A DNA stretch of 64,000 nucleotides, taken from positions 1 to 64,000 of the IMG/VR virus record IMGVR_UViG_3300006810_000037; one strand, 5' to 3'. Below, piece by piece: positions 16,269 to 24,485 of this stretch. Each line of letters starts with the position of its first letter. Position 1 is the stretch's first letter. The stretch is from a virus. The notes below the pieces were generated by a model, which was given only the letters and a program-made list of their open reading frames with translations, had not been told where the DNA came from and ran no database searches. The translations under genes and the position numbers were made by a program.

Positions 16269-17018
16269 TTAATAGAATATATCAGGAGACTGCTGATACA
16301 TTGCAGGTGAAGAATTTACGTAGGAGCTAAGAAAATCATCTCCAGCAAATGGATTAATTGCTTGTTGTATTAGCTGCATCTTGAGATTATCCATGAGTGA
16401 CTCTCGAGTCGTTTTTTCTATTTTTCTTTTTCCTCCTCTGCTATCTAGAAATCCCTGTGCGTAAGCTTGATAAATGTCTCTCTCGCGTTCTACTTCTGAA
16501 TAAGGGCCTGGTGACAAGGGCGCGTTCGGATCCATGATCGGCGAAGTCGTCATGGTGTCATTCATGGAACTGTTCATCTTTTTCGATGGATCTAAATGTA
16601 AAACTTGAATGTTATACGGTCTGCCTTGAGCATCTGTAACGGATAAAGTTCCCATACCATCACCGGGAACAAATGAACCTTTACCTTTGTAGCCAATTTT
16701 AGTTCCCGTACCCAGTCCTATATCAATTCCTGAATGGAATGTAGAAGCGCCTGCAGTAGGTGCGGATCTAGGTCCAAACCCAGATGTTATTGGATAGTTC
16801 CAGCTCCATTGCCCTTTCTCATTTTGCTGTACTAGAGGTGTATTAGTATCGCCTATGACAACATTCTGCAAAATAGACCTTGCAGTTTTCGGGTCAATCT
16901 TTTGACCCTGATTTTTACCAAACTGAGGTATTACTCTGATATCAGCATGAGGACCTGTTGTGGCAAATCTATCCTTAGAAGGATCAATGACTGCTCCTAT
17001 AGGTATAAAATTAGCCAC
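16269..17018 (-). CDS. M23-like peptidase domain virion protein
   Basis: Residues 75-150 carry the LytM/M23 layout: YPITSGFGPRS, then FHSGIDIGLGTGT (the first His and Asp zinc ligands), then VLHLDPS. The canonical third ligand motif is HxH; here only one His is present (LHL), so hydrolase activity is doubtful. A helical C-terminus resembles that of the transglycosylase gene. The protein is probably a virion-carried peptidoglycan-binding or -cutting factor. Confidence 0.65.
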   Translation of the reverse strand: MANFIPIGAVIDPSKDRFATTGPHADIRVIPQFGKNQGQKIDPKTARSILQNVVIGDTNTPLVQQNEKGQWSWNYPITSGFGPRSAPTAGASTFHSGIDIGLGTGTKIGYKGKGSFVPGDGMGTLSVTDAQGRPYNIQVLHLDPSKKMNSSMNDTMTTSPIMDPNAPLSPGPYSEVERERDIYQAYAQGFLDSRGGKRKIEKTTRESLMDNLKMQLIQQAINPFAGDDFLSSYVNSSPAMYQQSPDIFY

Positions 17019-17076
17019 AACATCTACGTTTTTATTTATTATAAAATAAATAAGCTCTTAATTAGTGAGACTAACA

Positions 17077-17487
17077 TTAGATACGAATCAAGTCAGCTGC
17101 CATCACAGCATCCCAATCCACTGTCTTAACTGTCTTTAACTGATCAAGGGTAGAGAATCTTTCACCCGAAAGAGACATCTGAAGATCCTTGATCTTTTTT
17201 GCTGTTTTAATTCCAACTCCTTTAATATGATCTGCGATCATTTGAGCAGAAGCATTATTAATATTCAACCGTGTATCAGGAGGAAAGTCTCTAGGCGTTT
17301 CCTTATTGGCACGATCTTTAATTTGTAAAGATTTTACTTTTTTAGTGGCTTGTGTATCCTCTTCAATCTCTTCACGCCAAACAGTAAAAAGGCGACCTTC
17401 AGAGTCTTGGACCATCCTCCAATCGCCATTATCCCACTCTGTAATTACTTTTAGAGTGGCTCCCGTTTTTTTGTGACGGTATAACAT
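17077..17487 (-). CDS. ComEA-like helix-hairpin-helix protein
   Basis: The C-terminal 60 residues (RLNINNASAQMIADHIKGVG, then KTAKKIKDL, then FSTLDQLKTVKTVDW) form the double helix-hairpin-helix of ComEA-type non-specific DNA-binding proteins. The N-terminal 55 residues look like an SH3-type beta barrel (GATLKVITEWDNGDWRMV). It lies downstream of the capsid gene pair and is separated from it by a terminator hairpin, so it probably has its own promoter or relies on read-through. Confidence 0.75.
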   Translation of the reverse strand: MLYRHKKTGATLKVITEWDNGDWRMVQDSEGRLFTVWREEIEEDTQATKKVKSLQIKDRANKETPRDFPPDTRLNINNASAQMIADHIKGVGIKTAKKIKDLQMSLSGERFSTLDQLKTVKTVDWDAVMAADLIRI

Positions 17488-17514
17488 AAGACCAGTAAAA
17501 TTTACTGGTCTTAT
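17486..17514 (-). terminator. Terminator hairpin after the capsid gene pair
   Basis: A 14-bp perfect stem (ATAAGACCAGTAAA with TTTACTGGTCTTAT) fills the gap between the stop of the decoration-like gene and the start of the HhH gene. The stem is flanked by A/T runs on both sides, so it can act in either direction. It would isolate the highly expressed capsid transcript from the downstream genes. Confidence 0.75.
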
Positions 17515-17524
17515 TTTAACCTAT

Positions 17525-18337
17525 TCAGCTGCCGCTGCTAACAATTTTGTTAGGCAGATAAGCTTCAATGTCGTTATAGTCAGAAGCAACATCAGGTTGG
17601 ATGTAGCAAAGCTCAACAACAATGTAGCCATAGGTTCCAGCAGTTGCATCTCCGGAAGAGATGTAGAAACCACCGGAAGTAGCAGTAGCATTACCGGATG
17701 CCTTTGCGTAGACCTTAAAGGTCGTAGCGGCAGTGTTTTCGCGGTATACCTTACCTGCGGTGACACCAGGAGCGCCGGTAGCGGTCAGGAAAGGCGTTGC
17801 GCTAGTGGCAGAAGAACCACCGGCAAAGTAAATCTCACCAGCTTGGCCTCCGGAAGTAGTGGAGGAAAGGTTGGCTTGAATCATTCCTTCGCCAACGCCT
17901 GAAGCGGCGACAGGTGAACCAGCGTTATCGCGACCGAAAGAGATCACATTTCCAGTGGCTGCATACACACCAGAAGCAACGCGGCGGTCTCCCCAGCCCG
18001 AAGCGATGGCGACAGTAGCGCGATAGCCGTAGGCAGGCAGGTCAGTAGAACCGGAGATCACCATTCCGGTGATGTCGGTACGGGTGTCGTCTTGCCGATA
18101 GGGGGAAGGAACGATCACATCAGCAGAGGCAACTGCGCCATCACCAGAAGTTGCGGTGACTTTGACATAACCACGCTGTTGGAAGTAGCGGTAACCAGGG
18201 ACAGCCAACACAGAGGTGGGGCCTGCCTTGGAAGAATTGTTAGTACCGTCTTGATTGGAATCAATGTTCTTGTACCAACCGTTTAAGGCCTCTGTCCAGT
18301 TACCTGGATAGATTTTCTTAGCGGACAAGTAGGTCAT
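17525..18337 (-). CDS. Probable capsid decoration or head-fibre protein
   Basis: This 270-residue Ala/Gly/Thr/Ser-rich, beta-strand-dominated protein directly follows the major capsid gene, with 39 bp between them, and is followed by a strong terminator. Its GC content is higher than most late genes, as is that of the capsid gene, which suggests selection for expression. Position and composition suit a decoration or second head protein. I recognise no conserved motif. Confidence 0.6.
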   Translation of the reverse strand: MTYLSAKKIYPGNWTEALNGWYKNIDSNQDGTNNSSKAGPTSVLAVPGYRYFQQRGYVKVTATSGDGAVASADVIVPSPYRQDDTRTDITGMVISGSTDLPAYGYRATVAIASGWGDRRVASGVYAATGNVISFGRDNAGSPVAASGVGEGMIQANLSSTTSGGQAGEIYFAGGSSATSATPFLTATGAPGVTAGKVYRENTAATTFKVYAKASGNATATSGGFYISSGDATAGTYGYIVVELCYIQPDVASDYNDIEAYLPNKIVSSGS

Positions 18338-18376
18338 TTATCTCTCCTATTGAGGTTTTGTTTTAATTAGTCAGGC

Positions 18377-19538
18377 TCAAATAGTGCCGTCGTCTTGAAC
18401 GAAGCTAAATGCGGTGGTGATGAAGTCCTTATTAAGAATTTCGAAACCAGCATACAGTTGCCAAATCAGAATAATGAAGCGGCTGAAGTCATCATTATTG
18501 TTGATGAGCACCTGGGCGTTAGGGCCACCGATGCCAACACCGATTGACTGAGGACCGAAGAAGTAGCCCTGAGCGACTTCCTTGGAAGCATAGCTGCTGC
18601 CGCCGTCAAAAGACGTATTGACATTCTTGTTGGGGAAGTTGGTGGACTCGTAGAACTTCACACCTTCAAACTGAACGCCAGTAGGCATAACAGGCTCACC
18701 AGCCAAGAAGTAGGCTTGGCCTGCCTGAGGACCCATGTAGAAGCTGGCGTTGTTAGGCATCATGGGGTTGCCCATGTACATGCCTTGACCAGGATTACCG
18801 GCGTAACGAGCGATCTCACGGAAGTCCTCGTCACGACGCAGGTGCATCATGAAGGTGGGATCGCAAATACAACGATACAGACCGTCAGCAAAGGTAGGTA
18901 CGTTGCGCTTACGCATCTGCTTAACAACGTTCAGCAGGTCAGTACGCACGGAGAATTGCTGAACCTGAGCTTCATACTCAGCAGTGGTGTAAGAGATACG
19001 GTTTTGACTGTCTTTCTCTTTAGCGCCTGCAAAATAGTAACCGCCGATGTCATCGGATGCAGCTCCATTAGCCTCAGCTTTGGCCATTTCGTCAATGAAG
19101 ACGCGGTCGCGCCAACGACGATAGTCGTCCAGCAGAGTCAGAGAACCGATGCTCTGGTGGAACATGTTCAAGTTGCCGGTGTCGAGCAGCAGACGCTGAG
19201 CGGTAACCAGAGTCTCACGGGCAATTTTAAAGGTTGAAGGCTGGGTGGGATCGCCTGGATCAGCAGGACCGGTGTACTCTTTCAGCACAACAAGCACCTT
19301 CTCCTTGGTGATGTTGCGGCTGTTAGCAGTACCGATGGTCTGATCGGAGACGCGCTCACGGCTCTCCTTGGTTCCAGGGGTTCCCCAGAACTTGTAGCGA
19401 TCAAGTTGCACCGTCTGGCCGGGCTGGCGAGTGAAGTCATGGACGACCACAGGCTCAGCAGCCATCTCGCAAATGTAAGCGGGGTGAGGGCGATAAAGCT
19501 CCGCACCTAGCAGTTTTGGAAAATCGTTCTCCTGGTCT
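18377..19538 (-). CDS. Major capsid protein (exon 2 of an intron-split gene)
   Basis: The protein body (VVVHDFTRQPGQTVQLDRYK, then RVSDQTIGT, LLDDYRRWRDRVFIDEMAKA, CDPTFMMHLRRDEDF, then a conserved C-terminus) matches the N4-gp56/P22-like HK97-fold major capsid family. An ATG at 19465 exists, but the frame stays open upstream and reads DFPKLLGAELYRPHPAYICE, which looks like genuine capsid N-terminus. The reading continues to 19538, where a group I intron begins. Joined to exon 1 (20432-20439, encoding Met-Leu and part of Val) the product is 389 residues. The splice point was read by hand and is a prediction. Confidence 0.85.
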
Positions 19539-20431
19539 CCAATTTCTTGAAGGGGTGGACCATCTCTTCATCCCAGAGGGATGCCGGACGCTGTATCTGG
19601 TATTACGTTACAAGATCGTGTAACACCCAGTGGCCTCTGCACGTTCCAATCACGGGCTTGATTGGCTTCGCTCAGGATTACCCTCGTCTTTACGTTAGGG
19701 CTTCCCTGAATTCATCCGGTTTTCACTTAACGATTGCTCGCTAAGGTGACAACGCTTGAGAAGTTCAGGTGAGGTAAAATTTGGAAACTTGTTCATAAAC
19801 ATCATGAATCCAAAATTAGTCTCAGGATTTGGTAATCTCTACTTAACTGAATCCGGAAGAGCTTTTGAAAAACACTTGGACGATAATGACCAGGAGTATT
19901 TTGAAGAACTTCCTATACAACACACTAGTAAGTATGATCGTGTCTCAATCCTTGTTGACAGTAAAAGAAAAAGATTTAATTTACACGTCTTAATGGCTGT
20001 TGCTTTCTTGGATTTAGATTTGCGTTCACATGGAACACACAACTTTTCTTTGCAAGTTAATCATATAGATAACAACAAAAGAAATAACAATCTAAATAAT
20101 TTAGAGATTGCTACTAAACAAGAAAACCTTATAAGAAGCTGGACTGAAAACAATCAAATTAACAATGGTTTTGCAAGTAAAGGAAAGGCGAAAACATCAC
20201 TCAGGAAATTTTCTAAAGAAGATGTGAAACAAATTAAATCTTTAAAAGAAGCAGGTCTTTCATACAGAAAGATTGCTGAAAAATTTAATTGTAATCACGG
20301 TGCTATTTACCAAATGCTGAAAGGTAATACCTACCAGGATCTGAACTAGCTATCAATGAACACTTTGGTTTATCCTCCAGTGTCAGGTTTATCGGGTGAA
20401 AGATAAAGCCAAACGGCTTATCTAACAAAAT
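19539..20431 (-). mobile_element. Group I intron in the major capsid gene
   Basis: On the minus strand, 19575-19735 holds a group I core: AATTCAGGGAAGCCC (P4-like), GGGTAATCCTGAGCGAAGCC (the td/trnL-like P5-P6 segment), and GGCCA paired with TGGTC after AAGAGA (P7). Near 20431 a P1-like helix forms between CTAGT, ending in the splice-site U, and GTTAG, with the diagnostic U.G pair and a five-base loop. The intron ends in G at 19539. Splicing joins ATGCTAGT to AGACCAGG in frame. The intron is 893 nt and its insert is a homing endonuclease gene on the other strand. Exact ends are inferred. Confidence 0.7.
19804..20349 (+). CDS. HNH homing endonuclease inside the capsid intron
   Basis: From ATG 19804 the protein is 181 residues. 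It has an HNH_3-type motif (NLHVLMAVAFLDLD, then QVNHIDNNKRNNNLNNLEI, then TKQENLIRS) and a C-terminal HTH of the NUMOD/IENR type (KEDVKQIKSLKEAGLSYRKI, then GAIYQMLKGN). Such enzymes cut intron-less alleles and spread the intron. It is encoded antisense to the intron and the capsid gene, so it cannot be translated from the capsid transcript. It is more AT-rich than the flanking capsid exon, in keeping with separate origin. ATG 19756 is less likely. Confidence 0.85.
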   Translation: MNPKLVSGFGNLYLTESGRAFEKHLDDNDQEYFEELPIQHTSKYDRVSILVDSKRKRFNLHVLMAVAFLDLDLRSHGTHNFSLQVNHIDNNKRNNNLNNLEIATKQENLIRSWTENNQINNGFASKGKAKTSLRKFSKEDVKQIKSLKEAGLSYRKIAEKFNCNHGAIYQMLKGNTYQDLN

Positions 20432-20458
20432 ACTAGCATCAAGTAATTTTAAATACTA

Positions 20459-20483
20459 AGAGGGGGTAATAATTACCCCCTCT
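20459..20483 (-). terminator. GC-rich hairpin between scaffold-like and capsid genes
   Basis: A 12-bp perfect stem, AGAGGGGGTAAT with ATTACCCCCTCT, and a one-base loop lies 8 bp after the stop of the scaffold-like gene and 20 bp before capsid exon 1. The flanks are AT-rich but have no long T run. It may terminate the portal/scaffold transcript or stabilise the 5' end of the capsid mRNA. Confidence 0.6.
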
Positions 20484-20490
20484 GTATTTA

Positions 20491-21537
20491 TCATTCCATT
20501 ACAAACAGCTTGTTAGCCATTGTTGATGGATTTGCCTGGTTCAGGATACGCCAAGCGTTCTGCGGATCATTAATCATCTGCTGGTCAAAAACATTCCAGA
20601 ACTCACGGGTATTCTGTGGACTGGACTGCACGGGAGGAGCAGGCATAGCTGCGCCACGAGTAGGTTGGACGGCAGTCGGATAACCGCGAGTTTCTAGCTG
20701 TTGCGCGGACTCATAGACAGGGTAAGGTCCCTGGGGTCCGAAGAACTGCAAGGTGTAATCTGACAAAACATCGGGATTAGTTAAAATCTCGTTGTATGCC
20801 TTGTTTTCGACGTGCTCGTTGACTGCAAAAGCTGCATAATCGCAAAGCGTATCATGTGCCCAAATAGCATAGTCGGCATAGTCAGCCAGACACTGACGCT
20901 CATCTTGAGCCCAAATTACTGCGTCATCGAGAAGCTTTTCTAGATTTACCGCGTAATTGTTTAGAATCCCTGGTGCCTCTGGACCGAACGCGTTCAGAAC
21001 CGCCCTGCTTTCCGGACTCAGATTGTAATAATCCGCTATCGCTCCGTCCACTTCCGCGTGGGCTTCCGCCGCCGCCCGACCGTATAGAGTCGAGGAGGTT
21101 GGGGAATAGCTGGGCGAGGATACCTGGTTGGGCGACCAAGTCAGGCGATCCGATTGTGAAATACCCGGGCTGATCGCTTCCGCCTGTGCCCAGTTTCCCG
21201 GGATAGCTTGTGGGTATGTCTGGGCCGGAGCTGACGGTGCTGCCTGGAACGGGGATGGGGCTGGCTGACTCAGTGCGCCTACCACCTTGTTGAACGCCGC
21301 CTCCCATGGGTTGGACGGAGGAACCGCCGCCGGTTGGGATTGGGGGACGTATTGAGACGGGCTTGATGGGTAATTGATAAGACCCGCCGGAGCCTGTTGG
21401 GGGTAATTCATACCCACCGGAATTTGAGCCTGAGGCAGCGCCACCGGAACCGGTGCTGCCGCCACGTAGCTGCTGGGGGCGACGGCCACTGGTGTTGGGC
21501 TCGTCGGTTGGATCGATTGGACGGTAGCGTCCTGCAT
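20491..21537 (-). CDS. Scaffold-like protein between portal and capsid
   Basis: The gene order portal - this gene - major capsid is that of scaffolding proteins. The first 150 residues are Pro/Ala/Gln-rich and presumably disordered; the rest is helical and acidic (DDAVIWAQDERQCLADYADY, then FAVNEHVENKAYNEILTNP), with a basic Lys close to the C-terminus. That pattern agrees with a scaffold. The first 614 bp overlap the portal gene in a different frame, which is exceptionally long. Confidence 0.55.
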   Translation of the reverse strand: MQDATVQSIQPTSPTPVAVAPSSYVAAAPVPVALPQAQIPVGMNYPQQAPAGLINYPSSPSQYVPQSQPAAVPPSNPWEAAFNKVVGALSQPAPSPFQAAPSAPAQTYPQAIPGNWAQAEAISPGISQSDRLTWSPNQVSSPSYSPTSSTLYGRAAAEAHAEVDGAIADYYNLSPESRAVLNAFGPEAPGILNNYAVNLEKLLDDAVIWAQDERQCLADYADYAIWAHDTLCDYAAFAVNEHVENKAYNEILTNPDVLSDYTLQFFGPQGPYPVYESAQQLETRGYPTAVQPTRGAAMPAPPVQSSPQNTREFWNVFDQQMINDPQNAWRILNQANPSTMANKLFVME

Positions 21538-23305
21538 AACTCATCTCCTGTTGTAATGCTTCTAAAGTTCGATACAGATAAGGTGTTAAATCCAAACGTG
21601 GATCTGCAGCCATAGGTAAATCTGGTGACTGCGGGTGAGGGGTCTGCATCATTCCCGACACCAGGCGACTGAATGCTTGGAAAGCTCCTTGCAATTCATT
21701 TACCATCCTGAATGGGAACCCCGATAACATCGCGGCTCGTTCCTCATCCGTTTTTTGTGGGAAAAGAAACTTCAGTGCTTCTATACTATCAACACCCAAT
21801 TCTTGCAAGTTTCTAACAACAATTGAATTGTTAATTAGATCCTGAGAGGTGTCTTCGTAGACCGGTCCAAGCCAGCGCCATTGCACAGTTAAATCCCCAT
21901 CTGGAATTAAACCAATGACAGATGGTGGAAGCATTTCAGTCTTAAGTGCGGCCATCATGATCCGCTTAATTTGCTGATCATAAGCAGCCATTGCATCTGC
22001 ATATAGCTCCTCTTCTTGTGCCGTAGCTTCCTCAGACAAGTCAATCGGTTTTTCTAAACCAACAGCTGCGGCTAAGCTATCTCTGAAAAGCCTCTCTTCC
22101 TGATAAATAATTAATTCCATGCAACGTGCAATGCCATGCGTATAAATAGCGCGACATTTTTTCTTTGCAGTTGCAGCAACTCGACCGTAAATAGATTTAA
22201 GTTCAGTCGCAGTTACACTTGCCGAAATACTGATTTCATCCTGACCACCCAAGGCGGTACGGATTTCCTCACGTAAAGTACGGCTAAAAGATACCTGATC
22301 ACCTGTAACAGCGTCGGGTATGATATAACCAACACGGTCGTTTGGCTCTAAATTAGCGATGACACGAGGAACACGAATGTCTCCACCCATGCCACGCGAA
22401 ATTGGATCTGCTTTAAACATTGATTTGCTTAAAGCGTTTGCACTCATGAAACCAGAATTAGCAGCAATTGATGGTCTTTGGACCGTCATGTCCCCTGATT
22501 CCATTAGATCAGTTTTTGGTCGCGAAGATAACAAGGTAGGATTGCCAAAGAACTGAATGTTCTTTCGCATGTTTTTAACCATGTCGTCGTGAAGACAAAT
22601 TTGATCAGCTAAGGAATCAAAGTCACCTACACCTTCTGTCGCAAACCCTTTGGGATTGTTAAAAATCTCTACGCAAGGAATAAAACCTAATGTGTTTTTA
22701 AGCTTCTTAGTTTTACCAGGTGCTGCTTGATCTGGCATATCAAAAGAGATATGTCCATCTGAATGTGTTTCAGTAATTAAACGTTTTTTAATTGAAAGCT
22801 TAATATATTTTTTAGTGCCTGTTGCATTACCCATACCCAGATGACCTGTATGGCCTGTCATGGGAGAGTCGTCAATAGTCACTGGCTGCATAGTGCCCCT
22901 ACCTTGGCGCACTTTATAGCTATAGATGATTACAACTTCATCTAATTCGCCATCAACATTGTAATAAGTTCTGTACTCGTGCTTCCTAAAAAAGTAAAGT
23001 CTGTAGTTGTTGTTAGTAGGTCGAATGTAAAATAAACCTTGACCGTCACAAAGAAAATAATCCCAAATAGAATCTAAACGTGTGTCTAATTGATTGTATT
23101 TAGCAACACGATCTAAAAAGTCTTTACGTTGGTTGCCAAAATTATCTTGACCGGGGAAGAATTCTACCCCTTGGCGAATGCCAAATAATCGCATCTGTGC
23201 TAGATGTCCAGCAACGATTCCGGTGTCGACTCCTGCACCACCATCTTTATCTAGATAAGCATTAACAATGTCCTTTAATCTTGCCTTGGAATCTACTGTC
23301 GCCAT
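20924..23305 (-). CDS. Portal protein
   Basis: Residues 1-580 are a portal body: an N-terminal helical part, a strand-rich wing (LFYIRPTNNNYRLYFFRKH, then ELDEVVIIYSYKV), a stem (LADQICLHDDMVKNMRKNIQ) and a crown-like helical end (FSRLVSGMMQ). It lies upstream of the capsid genes, as is usual. Residues 590-793 form a Gly/Ser-rich, later Arg-rich tail that coincides exactly with the overlapping scaffold-like frame. The portal core is therefore ordinary and the tail may be an overprinted addition. ATG 23305 is the only plausible start. Confidence 0.75.
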   Translation of the reverse strand: MATVDSKARLKDIVNAYLDKDGGAGVDTGIVAGHLAQMRLFGIRQGVEFFPGQDNFGNQRKDFLDRVAKYNQLDTRLDSIWDYFLCDGQGLFYIRPTNNNYRLYFFRKHEYRTYYNVDGELDEVVIIYSYKVRQGRGTMQPVTIDDSPMTGHTGHLGMGNATGTKKYIKLSIKKRLITETHSDGHISFDMPDQAAPGKTKKLKNTLGFIPCVEIFNNPKGFATEGVGDFDSLADQICLHDDMVKNMRKNIQFFGNPTLLSSRPKTDLMESGDMTVQRPSIAANSGFMSANALSKSMFKADPISRGMGGDIRVPRVIANLEPNDRVGYIIPDAVTGDQVSFSRTLREEIRTALGGQDEISISASVTATELKSIYGRVAATAKKKCRAIYTHGIARCMELIIYQEERLFRDSLAAAVGLEKPIDLSEEATAQEEELYADAMAAYDQQIKRIMMAALKTEMLPPSVIGLIPDGDLTVQWRWLGPVYEDTSQDLINNSIVVRNLQELGVDSIEALKFLFPQKTDEERAAMLSGFPFRMVNELQGAFQAFSRLVSGMMQTPHPQSPDLPMAADPRLDLTPYLYRTLEALQQEMSYAGRYRPIDPTDEPNTSGRRPQQLRGGSTGSGGAASGSNSGGYELPPTGSGGSYQLPIKPVSIRPPIPTGGGSSVQPMGGGVQQGGRRTESASPIPVPGSTVSSGPDIPTSYPGKLGTGGSDQPGYFTIGSPDLVAQPGILAQLFPNLLDSIRSGGGGSPRGSGRSDSGLLQSESGKQGGSERVRSRGTRDSKQLRGKSRKASR

Positions 23306-23338
23306 TTACTGGGTCATCTAGATCATTTTATTTTATCA

Positions 23339-23545
23339 CTATTTTCCCTTATATCTCTTGGCTGCACGTGCGGCTTTACTTGCTTTCTTTGCAGTCTCTG
23401 TGTTTGGTACAAACTGCTTACCTTTTCTACTAGCTGCTTTTTTCTTTTCGTCAGTTTCTCTACGTTCTTCCTCTGACATCTTTGCCCAGGCAGCTTTGGG
23501 TAGATATCTTTCTGTTCTTCCTTTTTCTATAGCTTTATCTGCCAT
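23339..23545 (-). CDS. Small basic protein, 68 aa
   Basis: The peptide is Lys/Ala-rich with a Trp motif (RYLPKAAWAKMSEEERRETD, then KGKQFVPNTETAKKA). I recall similar small proteins in cyanobacterial phages. It lies directly upstream of the portal gene on the same strand. Charge suggests contact with packaged DNA, but that is inference. Confidence 0.6.
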   Translation of the reverse strand: MADKAIEKGRTERYLPKAAWAKMSEEERRETDEKKKAASRKGKQFVPNTETAKKASKAARAAKRYKGK

Positions 23546-23565
23546 TATATTCTGCTTATGTTCAC

Positions 23566-24111
23566 TTAAAGTCCAGGAGGAAATAACTGCACTGGTACTG
23601 TTCTTCTCGGAGGTACACGTCTTGGAGTGCCCTCAAGACCTACTCCAAAACTATATTTTTCTGCGCCGGGAGCTTCATACGTTCTTGGATCAATTCGATT
23701 ATTTTTACTAAATCTAATCATGCCACTATAGCCAGGTGGTGGCGTTACTCCATCAAAATCCATGACTCCCGGCTGGTAACTGCCTTCAACTCCAAGCCGG
23801 AGTCCCTCTTCTGCAGCACCAATGGGAATTGTCGCTCCTCCTTGTAAAGCTCCCGTCGTAGGATTGTATGTTGCATTAACGTTTGTTCCGTAAATATTTC
23901 TATATTCTGCTTTAATAGGAATATCTGTTGTATAAGCAGGTTGCATTCCTCCTGTCTGTATTGGTCCACCTATTGGTCCACCAAGGACTGGTCCAGGTCC
24001 TCCAAATGCTGACGGAGGAACTTGCTCAATTCCTCCCTGTCTCAATGCTTCAGGAGAAGATGTTCCTTCTAAAGCCTCTAAAGGAATACCTTGCTCTGGA
24101 ATTAATCCCAT
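23566..24111 (-). CDS. Gly/Pro-rich virion protein
   Basis: This 181-residue protein has a Pro/Gly-rich N-terminal part and a beta-rich C-terminal half (IYGTNVNATYNPTTGALQGG, then RLGVEGSYQPGV). The frame remains open upstream of ATG 24111 to a TAA at 24145-24147 that separates it from a 16-codon in-frame segment. The family is unknown. Confidence 0.6.
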   Translation of the reverse strand: MGLIPEQGIPLEALEGTSSPEALRQGGIEQVPPSAFGGPGPVLGGPIGGPIQTGGMQPAYTTDIPIKAEYRNIYGTNVNATYNPTTGALQGGATIPIGAAEEGLRLGVEGSYQPGVMDFDGVTPPPGYSGMIRFSKNNRIDPRTYEAPGAEKYSFGVGLEGTPRRVPPRRTVPVQLFPPGL

Positions 24112-24144
24112 TCCAGGTCCAATGGCTTCTGATGCAAGAAGTGT

Positions 24145-24195
24145 TTAAAAGCCAGCCATTGGCTTAAATTTTGAATACTTACCGGCGAGTCTCAT
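24145..24195 (-). other. In-frame 16-codon mini-ORF before the Gly/Pro-rich gene
   Basis: ATG 24195 opens MRLAGKYSKFKPMAGF and stops at TAA 24145. The downstream gene continues in the same frame without another stop. The pair could be one gene split by a nonsense mutation, a read-through pair, or a short leader peptide. Spacing to the upstream gene (stop at 24198) supports ATG 24195 being a real translation start. Confidence 0.4.
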
Positions 24196-24197
24196 GA

Positions 24198-24485
24198 TTA
24201 ACTTTTTTTTGCTTTTTTTGCAGCGGTTGCCGCTTTCTTGGCCTTATTCTTATCATACTCTTCCTTAGTCTGCCAATCTTCTTTTCCCCACTTCTTCAGA
24301 CTTTTTTGACTCTTACCTTCTCCTCCCTTATAACCTCCGCCTGCTTTTTTATATTCAGATGCAGTGAGTTGAGCTTTTCGCGCAGACCACTGGCCAGGCT
24401 TACCGCCTTTACTGCCAGCCATTACGCGATTCTTAATAGATTCGCGCAATCCCGGCTTTGTATATTTGGAATCGTCCTGTGGCAT
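24198..24485 (-). CDS. Basic DUF5872-like protein
   Basis: The segment TKPGLRESIKNRVMAGSKGG, then KPGQWSARKAQLTASEYKKA, then QKSLKKWGKEDWQTK matches a small basic family that I recall as DUF5872, present in phages and some bacteria. The tail is a Lys/Ala run. The function is unknown. It abuts the next gene upstream (24486) with no gap. Confidence 0.7.
   Translation of the reverse strand: MPQDDSKYTKPGLRESIKNRVMAGSKGGKPGQWSARKAQLTASEYKKAGGGYKGGEGKSQKSLKKWGKEDWQTKEEYDKNKAKKAATAAKKAKKS

Noticed and set aside
18716-19237. Long plus-strand frame antisense to the capsid gene
   Set aside because: It mirrors a highly constrained capsid sequence and has no protein-like features of its own.
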